From Sepioteuthis lessoniana (lineage: Eukaryota > Mollusca > Cephalopoda > Myopsida > Loliginidae): DNA of 64,000 bases. Numbering within the stretch: the stretch's first letter is position 1; each line of letters begins with the position of its first letter. The DNA is taken from positions 39,350,956-39,414,955 of the forward strand of contig OY757939.1 in NCBI GenBank assembly GCA_963585895.1. Reading direction: 5' to 3'. The notes below the pieces were generated by a model. That model worked only from the letters and a program-made list of their open reading frames with translations. It did not search any database and was not told the origin of the DNA. Below, one piece after another: positions 56,375 to 64,000 of this stretch. The position numbers and the translations under genes are program-made.

Positions 56375-56776
56375 CTAATATAAGTGAACCAATTTATAAC
56401 ATATTCAAGGAAACATGAAAATCTATTTCAAATAGACTTTTTTTTGTTAACCTTTTTCAGTAGACACATTTGCAAACTTGTATTCAGTTTACAAAAGACA
56501 AATTTTTATTTTTCTTATATAAATAAAAGGAATTATATTTTGCAATACATTAAATTATAAAAAAAAAAAATATAGTTGAAGCACCCGTCTACAATAGGTA
56601 AGAAATCAAGAACTTGGACTGAAGAAAGAAATGAGACTAACAAACATCAAAGATCCCTTCTACTTCATTTTTCTAAACAATGTCTAGTTTACAATTTAAA
56701 AATTTACACCAAAATAAATTTTTAAAAAACCACCTACAATGCATGTATGAAAGAAAATACACAATAATTGACTAAC

Positions 56777-56926
56777 CTGCTGGGTAAATATACGCACTGT
56801 TACCTGTGCATATTGATTTTCTTTGCTCATCATATCTGTGACTCTGACATGGACAACACGAGGAGGTTCTATAGAACCAACAAATTTCCATCTCAATGTT
56901 TTCAACTCAAGTCCATGAGTAAGTTC
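56777..56926 (-). CDS. MRPL45: MRPL45 internal exon (150 nt)
   Basis: Acceptor CTTCATTGCAG then GAACTTACTC; donor CAG|GTTAGT. Phase 0 at both ends, 50 codons: ELTHGLELKTLRWKFVGSIE, PPRVVHVRVTDMM, SKENQYAQVTVRIFTQQ. The TLRWKFV...P..V.HVR and YAQVTVR...TQQ pattern corresponds to the mL45 Tim44-like beta-sheet region and reads directly into [11 protein letters not shown] of the last exon. A SINE A inverted dimer begins 30 bp upstream of the acceptor. Confidence 0.94.
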
Positions 56927-56956
56927 CTGCAATGAAGAGTTTGGTCAGGTTAATAG

Positions 56957-57452
56957 TAAAAGTAAAGTTAGCGACCATAGTCGAGGGTGACCCGAAGGCT
57001 CCCTTTTCGATAGCTACTACACCAAGGTGTAGGGGAGGGCGCTACTCCATTCCCTGGATTGCTCCACTTTACCCTTGAACCGTACCTTATAATGCTGAGT
57101 GTTAAGCAAGGTGGTATCAAGTTCCATTTTTAAAGTCTTTGGTATGACTCGATCTGGGATTGAACCCAGGTCTCCCGGGCCATTGGCGAACACTCTAACC
57201 GCTGGGCCAGGTTAGAGTGTTCGCCAATGGCCCGGGAGACCTGGGTTCAATCCCAGGTCGAGTCATACCAAAGACTCAAAAAATGGTACTTGATGCCTCC
57301 TTGCTTAACACTCAGCATTATAAGGTACGGATCAAGGGTAAAGTGGAGCAATCCAGGGAAAGGAGTAGCGCCCTCCCCTACACCTTGGTGTAGTAAGCTA
57401 TCGAAAAGGGAGCCTTCGGGTCACCCTCGACTATGGTCGCCAACTTTACTTA
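56957..57452. mobile_element. Head-to-head inverted SINE A dimer
   Basis: Left SINE A (minus, 56961-57200) and right SINE A (plus, 57210-57450) share their head ends in the centre with a 9-nt GCTGGGCCA between pairing arms. By eye about 10 differences in 240 positions, so arms are about 96% identical. CAGGTTAATAG flanks the whole dimer at 56946-56956 and 57453-57463. Both tRNA promoters are intact and point outward from the centre. In the MRPL45 pre-mRNA this would fold into a hairpin of about 240 bp. Confidence 0.93.
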
Positions 57453-57507
57453 CAGGTTAATAGAATCAATCGTAAAAATCTACAAAATAAAAACAAACAA
57501 CACTTAG

Positions 57508-57740
57508 AGATAGGAGGCACATTTAGTGCAACGGTTATCATATTAGAAAATGGAATCAAGGACCTGAGTTCAAATCTAGGATGATGCAATTTGTTTCACT
57601 TAATAGTCCTTGAGAAAGGCATGAATCCACTTGTTCTCATCCCACCAGCTCTCAATAAATAGGAGGACAAACTGGGTTCTTTAGCCTTGGTTAGGCAACC
57701 TGTCTTGAAGGAAAACACTGAAATTAAACAGGCTGTATTC
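57508..57740 (+). mobile_element. SINE C copy
   Basis: Box A TTTAGTGCAACGGTTATCAT, box B TGAGTTCAAATCTAGGATGA, GAGAAAGGCATGAATCCAC, TTGGTTAGGCAACCTGTCTT. Confidence 0.8.
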
Positions 57741-57761
57741 TTAAAAATTGATGGAGATTTT

Positions 57762-57985
57762 GTTTTCAGTTTCTTTGTTTAAAAGGCATCTCAACCTTCA
57801 TGGGATATTTAATGCCAAAGCCTTTTTTGTAGAAGAACAGTAGTAGCATTATTTAACCCATAACTGGAGGTGAATAAAAGGCATCATAACTTTCCGAAGA
57901 GACAGAGAACATAATAGCACAACTAGTTTAAACTCACCCACTACGAAATTGCAGTCCAGTACTTTAGCCACTACACATGGTAGAG
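57762..57985 (-). mobile_element. SINE D copy
   Basis: TTTCTTTGTTTAAAAGGCAT and GATATTTAATGCCAAAGCC form the tail at the left. TTTAAACTCACCCACTACGA is box B in reverse and TTAGCCACTACACATGGTAG is the head. Diverged. Confidence 0.75.
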
Positions 57986-58539
57986 AGGTTGAGTAAATAC
58001 AGACAACACATTGAAATGAACAAATATTCTTTTTGTTATTAGACAATTAAAAATCAGTTACTGATCACAAAAGCTGAAAAAAAAAATGAATGAATTTTAT
58101 CATCAGTTTATTTAATATTTAATATGCTTTTTTTTTTTTTCATGAAATAGGATTAGCAGCAGATTTATGGCAAAAAAAAGTGTGCAGAGTCACATGCCTG
58201 ACAAACATAAAATAAAAATTAGTCTGCAAAATCACTCATTGCAAATTTGTTGATGCTAGGAAATTGAAAACATAAATATGTCTCTGATGATGAATGATGT
58301 CAATCAGAAAATCTGATTGGAGTTTGAAGTCTGTTTGAACTAGGAAGTGTCGAGGGAGAGGGTAGAATTGAAGAAAAATGACTCAGGTCGTCATTCTGTG
58401 ACGGTAAAGAACAAGCTCTCAAACTGAGTGATTGATTTTAATGGCATATCAACTTGTCTAGGGTTATTTTATGCCTAGAGGTTGTTAAGTAGCTTTTGAT
58501 TTATACTGATACAGGTTGTCCAGGCCAGTAAAATGTTAG

Positions 58540-59440
58540 TATGTATCTGACTTCCCACCAAGCTAGAGTGTGATATAAGGTAGTGGTAGCGGATAGCAAT
58601 ACATGAATCTAGAGTCATACGTGGCAGTTCCCAAAAAATGCTTGGGCCCATCAGCATTTCCCTATTGAGGCACCTCAGATGCCAAGCAATAAACCCAACC
58701 CTGCAAAGCAGGTAAAGCCTTGGGGGACATCCCCCTATGACCAAGCGTTCAATAAACATCTAACCACAGCACGAACGCCAGACGGACTGTCCAGAGATAA
58801 GTGAAATGTCGGTATTTAACTGACTTCCTACCAAGCCAGAATGAGGCACAAGAACATTTTATAGTTGGAGAGTTACACACAAATTGAGTCTTATGCGTGG
58901 CTAGTCCAAAAAATAGTTGACCCTGTCAGCATTCCTCTTTCAGGGCACCTCAGACGCTGAGCAAGCAACTTAACCCTATAAAGCAGGTAAAGCTAGAGCG
59001 CACAGTCCCCTGAAACCAAGTGCGCAACAAACAATCAACCACAACCAGGTGGCCTGCTCAAAGGTGATATTTATCTGTGCCTCCCATTAAATAGGATTTG
59101 ACACAAGTTTATTTTAATGTGGGTGCCATGCGCAAATTGAGACCCATGTGCGGCAGGTGTAAAAAATGCTTGGTTCTATCAGCATTCCACTATTGGGGCG
59201 CCTCAGGCACCAAGCAATAAATGTAGTCCCACAAAGTGGATATTGTCTGGGGAGATGGCCCCCTCGGACCAAGTGCTCACCAGACCAGATAGAAGAGAAT
59301 CATCAATTCAACAGGCCAAAAGCATGGTGCAATATGAATCTATGCTTGTCAATAATTCCAGCCACCTAACATAAATGATAGGTAGCCTCTCTGAAAATAA
59401 GTGGACTGCCTCCCACCAATGGAGAAAGAGAGAGTTTATA
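58540..59440. repeat. Tandem repeat of about 260 bp, just over three copies
   Basis: Units start near 58546, 58811 and 59069, with a partial fourth near 59400. Each contains CTGACTTCCYACCAAGC-like sequence, a variable AT part, GTCAGCATT...GGGCACCTCAGAC, GCAAGCAA and CCAAGTGC. Units are about 70% alike by eye. No coding frame is shared between units and no other copy is in the window. Confidence 0.75.
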
Positions 59441-59574
59441 CTGAGCTGAGAGGTCAAGTTCATTCATATTTTTAGGTGAGATAAATATGCTGCAGCTAAC
59501 AGGAACCTACCAAGTTGTGAGGGAAAAACTAATATCAAAAAGAACAGTTATAACAGAGATTAGGAATATATATA

Positions 59575-59900
59575 TATATTGTATGTTTATATTTACATTT
59601 TTGTGCAGTTGTTTTAAATAGGTTTTTTGCACACAGTCCAATCAAATACATATAATTTTTAAACAGATCTATTTGACTCATAGATGAGACAGGTACTACC
59701 ACTCTGGGTCAGAGTGGACCAGGAAGTAATGGCAATTAAGGGCTATTTCACATTTCTCAGATCTACATAATTTCAGCCTCATCATCAGATGCAGTGTAGT
59801 GCCATAACCACGACACCTCATTTTTTTTTTGGTGGGGGGGGGGGTCATACCCTTCTGCAGAGGATAGTATACTCTAAGCCCTGCCAACAGGGCATGATAA
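59575..59900 (-). mobile_element. B2-type retroposon
   Basis: AT-rich zone with TTTTGTGCAGTTGTTTTAAA, ATCTATTTGACTCATAGATG, ACCACTCTGGGTCAGAGTGG (hairpin intact), and the G run before a CTAAGCCCTGCCAACAGGGC head. Confidence 0.75.
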
Positions 59901-60011
59901 GCTCTCAGTGAGAGTCAAAATCACCCTTAAATAAATTATTTAATGTAAAATTATAGCAAGCATGAGAAATGAATAAAAATCTTTTTAAGAAAAGAATTCT
60001 TGAATTACTAT

Positions 60012-60905
60012 TGGGGGTGACATCGTGGTGTAATGGTTAAAGCACTGGACTGCGGAATCGTAATAAGCGAGTTTGAACTCCAGTCATGCCATTTTGTCCA
60101 CTTTTGGACAAATACCCTTGGAAAAGGTATGAACCCCCTTATCCTCACAGCTATGGATTAAATAAAACCACTACTGGTTGGTTGGTTGGTTGTTTGGGTT
60201 TTTTGGCATATCAACCTTTGTAGATTATTGAACACCAAATCCATTTTTATGCAAATAGTTCTATTTCAAACAATTCAGTTTAGCATGAGTACACATTTGA
60301 TTGTCAAAAACATTTCTATTTCAAACTATTCAGTTTATTCAAATAATTCTAATTCAGCTAATTTTGTTTACACACAGTTAAATGACAAAACAGTTTTATT
60401 TCAGATAATTCAGTTTAGCATAAGTACACAGTTTAGAGGTCAAAACAGTTCTATTTTGAGCAATTCTGTTTAGCATAAGTATGCAGTTTAAATGTCAAAA
60501 CTGTTCTATTTTAAACAATTCAGTTTAGCATAAATATACAGTTTAAATGCAAAAAACAGTCAAGTCAAGAAACCATGGTTTAGTTCTATTTAACCCACAG
60601 ATAGGACCCTTATCAGGTGCTACCACTACGAGCCAGAGTGGACCTGGGAGCGATGGCAATGAAGGGGTACTCCGCATTTCCCAAAGCTTCAGCATCACTG
60701 GAACTTCACCATCAGATTGTTTAGTGTCATATCCATGACACCCATTGGGGGGGGGTCTTACCCCTCTGCAGAGAAGCAGTCAGTGTATTCTACAGCCCCA
60801 GCTGACTGGGCAAGAACCACAACTGTTCTTCTTGAAGGATGGATTTGGCATCAAATAACCCCAGAAAGTTGATATGCGATTAAACAAAGAAACAGAAACC
60901 AAAAC
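60012..60905 (+). mobile_element. SINE D split by a family B insertion
   Basis: The left part 60012-60175 (ATCGTGGTGTAATGGTTAAA head through the body) and right part 60816-60905 (GTTCTTCTTGAAGGATGGAT, TTGGCATCAAATAACCCC tail) form one SINE D. Confidence 0.87.
60176..60811 (-). mobile_element. Family B retroposon inserted in SINE D
   Basis: (GGTT)n edge and tail at the left, six internal repeats, the core in reverse, head ending CAGCTGACTGGGC with stem CAGTCA/TGACTG. Flanked by AACCACTACT (60166-60175) and AACCACAACT (60815-60824), a 10-bp duplication with one difference. This shows family B integrates with retroposon-length target duplications. Confidence 0.88.
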
Positions 60906-60960
60906 CAAATTACTCTTGCAGATAGGACAATTAAGTCAAATAACAATTCTTATTTGCATT

Positions 60961-61204
60961 AGGGGGCGGTCCTCATGGTGGAATGGTTAAAGCAATGGAC
61001 TGCGGAATCATAGTATGCGAATTCATACTCCAGTCGTGCTATTATGTTCACTTTCAGGCAAATACCCTTGGGAAAGGTATGAACCCCCTTATCCTCCCAG
61101 CTATGAGTGAAATAGTACCACTACTGTTCTTCTAGGAGAATGGCTTTGGCATTAAATAACCTACAAAGGTTGATATGCCATTAAACAAAGAAACCAAACC
61201 AAAC
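60961..61204 (+). mobile_element. SINE D, full-length
   Basis: Head CTCATGGTGGAATGGTTAAA, box B AATTCATACTCCAGTC, body, tail GGCTTTGGCATTAAATAACC...CCAAACCAAAC. Perfect 13-bp duplication CTTATTTGCATTA at 60948-60960 and 61205-61217. Confidence 0.94.
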
Positions 61205-61464
61205 CTTATTTGCATTATTCGGAATAAATTTGTTTCAACTGATAAAAATTTTAGTTTTCTGCTTTGATAATCAAAATTTTTTTGAATGATTAGTGATCTG
61301 TTTTTTTCTGCAACATAAAAAAGTCAACCATTTTAGGTTTCAAGACAGTAATTTTGGAAATACACAACTCATTAAAAACTAATCAAAAATACTGCCATGA
61401 AAAATAAAATTTCTTCTATTGGAAAATAAGGCTTATGATATTAAATAAGGATTAATGTACTTAC

Positions 61465-61519
61465 AGGATAAGCTTTCTCAGTAACCAACTCATGTAAACG
61501 GTCTTCATTTTTCTCCACA
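61465..61519 (-). CDS. MRPL45: MRPL45 internal exon (55 nt)
   Basis: Acceptor TATTTTATAG then TGTGGAG; donor TATCCT|GTAAGT. One nt completes the preceding codon (GA+T), then 18 codons: VEKNEDRLHELVTEKAYP. The DRLHELVTE motif is the conserved helix of mL45 that leads into the RWKF strand of the next exon. This microexon-sized exon was too short to appear as an open frame. Phase 2 at its start and phase 0 at its end agree with its neighbours. Confidence 0.92.
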
Positions 61520-61565
61520 CTATAAAATAAACAAAAAATATCTGAGTAAATACATAAGTCAAGAA

Positions 61566-61808
61566 GCTTGGCCAAACAGTTGAGGGCAATCTGAAGGCTC
61601 CCTTTTCATTAGCTACGATACCAAGTTATAGGGAAGAGCGCTACTCCTTTCTTTGGATTGCTTCACTTACCCTTGATCTGTACATTATAATACTGAGTGT
61701 TAAACAAGGAGGCATCAAGTACCTTTTTCGAGTCTTTGGTATGACTTGATGTGGGATTGAACCCCAGTCTCCTGGAGCATTGGTGAACACTCTAACTACT
61801 ATGAAATG
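61566..61808 (-). mobile_element. SINE A copy
   Basis: Lies in the 1.5-kb MRPL45 intron, with CAGTTGAGGGCAATCTGAAG at the tail and TTGAACCCCAGTCTCCTGGA (box B, reverse) at the head. Confidence 0.85.
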
Positions 61809-61914
61809 GGCCAAATAAATAATTCTAGTAAATAAAAATTGATAAAAGCAAATTTTGAGATGTAACCAAGTGTAAAAAATATTTAATAGAAAAGATGTGA
61901 TTTTCATTATTACT

Positions 61915-62840
61915 CGGGTGAGTCAAAAGTTTTGCAATATTTTGGTAATGAGGCACAATATGGCAGTTATGGATGCTTTTGCTAAAGTTGTGAACATGAC
62001 AAACTACAGTGGACTGGGAGATACCAAGTTTATCTGATGCTCTCCAAGTGTTACTCACTTGATTTACCTCTATGGCTAGAAGAAGCACACCTTGTCTAAT
62101 TATCAAGGTTCTTGCAACCCAAGCAAAATTTCTTCAACCATCTGGCTACTGTACAGTGACTAAACTTTTATACAACAAATGCTTTTGGTTGCTTCCATGG
62201 TTTTAAGGCACATTTCAAACTTGTAAAGCATAAGTTCGCAAATTAGACTACATTACAAATTCAACCGGTGCGGCTTTCAAATCACACATGTTCACCTCAA
62301 TGGCTTTCAAATCACACACAGAGTGAAACATGTTCACCTCAACAGCTTTTAAATTACACACAGAGTGAAGCCCGTTCTACTGTGCGACTTTCAGATCACA
62401 TACATGTTTGATCTGAAGCACATTCACATGCATGGCCTTCAAATCACACAGAGTGAAGCACGTTCATCTGCACGGCTTTCAGATCACGCACAGAGTGAAG
62501 CACAGTCACATGTGCAGCTTTCAGATCACACACAGTGTGAAGCACATTTACCTGTGCGGCTTTCAGATCACACACAGAGTGAAGCACATTCACATGCGCG
62601 GCTTTCATATCACACAGAGCGAAGCACATTCACCTGTGCGGCTTTCAGATCACACACAGTGAAGCACATTCACGTGCCCGGCTTTCAGATCATACACAGA
62701 GTGAAGCACGTTCACCAGCATGCCTTTCAAATCACACACAGTGTGAAGCACATTCACATGCACGCCTTTCAAACCACACACAAAGTGAAGCACTTTAATT
62801 ACCATGACTTGAACTTCTTCAGTCAAGTAATATACATACC
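61915..62840 (-). mobile_element. Tc1/mariner-like relic with an internal minisatellite
   Basis: The end GAGTCAAAAGTTTTGCAATA matches the relic at 32946-34426. Minus-strand coding debris includes VNQVSNTWRASDKLGISQST (a helix-turn-helix segment) near 62000-62080. 62100-62330 matches 34135-34310. The right flank CTTGAACTTCTTCAGTCAAG to ACAAACTAGCA matches 34355-34395. Between them the 42-bp array has expanded. Confidence 0.65.
62283..62800. repeat. 42-bp tandem minisatellite
   Basis: About twelve units of GTGAAGCACATTCACCTGTG + CGGCTTTCAGATCACACACAGA; the first units are shorter. Because 42 is divisible by three, open frames appear on both strands (plus: KHIHVPGFQI type; minus: VNVLHSVCDLKAA type). 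It lies in an MRPL45 intron and is not coding. Confidence 0.9.
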
Positions 62841-62993
62841 ACAAACTAGCATATATATTTTTCCTGCATGCTCCTTTCTTTAGTTGTTTACAGGCTTTTT
62901 GGTCCCACACAGACCATGAAAAAAATTAGAAGGAACATTGCATTCAAAGACAAGTTTATTAAATGCCAAAAAAGAAAAAAAATATCTGCTTAC

Positions 62994-63145
62994 TCTTCAA
63001 GTAGCTTCTGAGCTTCCACGATAATGTCTTGAGCTTCTTGGGCAAACTCTTTTGTGTCAAAATCTGGCAAAAATTTCTTTATTTTACGAACAGACATCAG
63101 AGATGTTCCTTTTTTCTCCAGTCCTGTCAACCTTTGTTTAGCACC
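62994..63145 (-). CDS. MRPL45: MRPL45 internal exon (152 nt)
   Basis: Acceptor ACTATTCAG then GGTGCTAAA; donor TTGAAGA|GTAAGC. 50 codons plus two nt: GAKQRLTGLEKKGTSLMSVR, KIKKFLPDFDTKEFAQEAQD, IIVEAQKLLE. S.RKIK.F.PDF..K.FA..A.DI.. is the mL45 signature just upstream of the Tim44-like fold. Phase 0 at its start; phase 2 at its end, completed by the T of the 55-nt exon. Confidence 0.93.
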
Positions 63146-63319
63146 CTGAATAGTATTTGATAAATAAAATAAAAATTAAAGAATAGAAACATTTCAATTA
63201 TCTACAATTGAAAATATTAAACAGCTTACAATCTTTGCCGTCAATCAAAAATTTACACTAAACACTTACAAACACTTACTATTGTAATTGTTACTATAAA
63301 AAGATAAATCCAGATAACA

Positions 63320-63341
63320 AAAAAAAAAAAAAAAAAAAAAG
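63320..63341. repeat. Poly(A) run in an MRPL45 intron
   Basis: A run of about 22 A on the plus strand, hence a T run in the pre-mRNA. It is not next to an acceptor. Confidence 0.8.
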
Positions 63342-63978
63342 ATTTATAAATGACAAATAAATCTAATTATTTGATTATACTGGTACTCATTGAAGTACTC
63401 CTTTGTTGAGATGATGAGAGATTTATCAATTTAAACATTTTTGTTTTTGTTCAGGTTATCAGTACTCATTATTTTACATTTGAGCAAAAAAAACTACCAA
63501 TAAGCTTAATTAGTGGTGTTTAGTAAATTGTGAATAATTATTTTAATAAGGCAATTCTAATCTTTTCTTGGACAATATAAACATGATATGATTAGATAAG
63601 TCTTGCAGCAACATGGCTTCATTCTCTTTCCTGTCAGAAACAAAATACCTCTAAGACCAATAAGTATGTACACCAGATTTGGTAGCTCTATATGAAACCA
63701 TTTGACCATCTATAAAGATCAAACAAATTTTTTATATCATTTATATATACACCATGAATTGTTGCCCTCATCTTGGTTGACAATAATCTGAGATATATAA
63801 ATAATGTAAATAATAATTTCTCATCTCAGAAATCTCAACAGATTAAACAAAATCTTCCAAATCATCAATACAGATATCTTTATCTTGACTTTTATCATAT
63901 CAAATCCCTCAAGTTCAACCAAGCATTAAATTCACAACACAAAGAAAGATTAATTAGTAATATTTTCAGTTTACTTAC

Positions 63979-64000
63979 CAGTGTTGAAATAAGAGAAGAT
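63979..64000 (-). CDS. MRPL45: MRPL45 exon, cut by the window edge
   Basis: Donor ACACTG|GTAAGT. The visible codons in the frame required by the next exon are SSLISTL, leading into GAKQRLTGLE. This corresponds to the conserved serine/leucine segment before the helical linker in mL45. The exon start is outside the window. Confidence 0.82.

Larger units (their letters stand above)
44673..56776 (-). other. MRPL45 last intron (12.1 kb)
   Basis: Bounded by GTTAGT (56771-56776, read on the minus strand) and TTCTTTCAG. It holds family B and B2 copies, an antisense reverse transcriptase relic, a second LINE relic, a 1-kb satellite and SINE A. No other exon was recognised in it. Confidence 0.85.
44385..64000 (-). 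other. MRPL45: MRPL45 gene (3' part), minus strand
   Basis: Gene extent from the stop codon to the window edge. Five coding exons (63979->64000, 62994-63145, 61465-61519, 56777-56926, 44385-44672) join in one frame with consensus GT-AG introns of 833, 1474, 4538 and 12,104 bp. The product is mL45, a large-subunit protein of the mitochondrial ribosome with a Tim44/MBA1-like fold that faces the exit tunnel and helps tether the ribosome to the inner membrane. The promoter, 5' untranslated region and N-terminal presequence are outside the window. Intronic sequence is dominated by mobile DNA. About 667 coding nt are visible. Confidence 0.93.

Noticed and set aside
62365..62910. 172-codon His/Ser-rich repeat protein
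   Set aside because: It is generated by the 42-bp minisatellite inside an MRPL45 intron; an equally open frame exists on the opposite strand.

Overview
This is eukaryotic, almost certainly animal, AT-rich and repeat-dense genomic DNA. The only host gene I can support is the gene for the mitochondrial large-subunit ribosomal protein mL45 (MRPL45). It lies on the minus strand, with five coding exons between 44385 and the right edge and phase-consistent GT-AG introns. The mix of tRNA-derived SINEs, (GAT)n-tailed non-LTR retrotransposon 3' ends, mariner/Tc1 relics and a Gypsy-like element with a SCAN-like Gag suggests a lophotrochozoan, most plausibly a cephalopod mollusc. That assignment is an inference and was not tested.

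Layout. 1-27.4 kb is intergenic: SINEs, a CA-rich 78-bp minisatellite (1.1-2.1 kb), several 26-31-bp tandem arrays, a deleted mariner (14.8-15.7 kb), LINE debris and a fold-back repeat (20.8-21.3 kb). 27.4-32.75 kb is one LTR retrotransposon on the minus strand with a 5-bp target duplication. Its single 754-codon ORF joins Gag and protease directly to an integrase C-terminal-like segment, with no reverse transcriptase. 32.9-34.4 kb is a Tc1/mariner relic filled with younger SINEs. 35.1-36.2 kb is a second LTR insertion, and its empty-site paralogue is at 42.42 kb. 44.4-64 kb is MRPL45; its introns (12.1, 4.5, 1.5 and 0.8 kb) are packed with mobile DNA and satellites.

Repeat families (names used only here). 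SINE A is about 245 bp, with a tRNA-like head and a (TTTAC)n tail. SINE C is tRNA-like and about 250 bp. SINE D is about 240 bp, with a tRNA-like head and a tail module reading ATTTGGCATTAAATAACC ... TTGATATGCCAT ... (CCAAA)n. SINE E is about 127 bp. Family B is the most abundant: about 480-950 bp, no visible tRNA head, a string of hairpins in the head half, an internal AT-rich repeat zone, and the same tail module as SINE D. B2 is a sister subfamily of B. Many copies have clear target-site duplications of 10-18 bp, so insertion order can be read directly.

Points most worth a second look: a head-to-head palindromic SINE A dimer inside one target duplication, 30 bp upstream of an MRPL45 exon; the RT-less Gag-protease-integrase-tail ORF and its unequal LTRs (1768 versus 584 bp); paired changes in the head hairpin of family B copies; and a tail module shared by two otherwise unrelated retroposon families.
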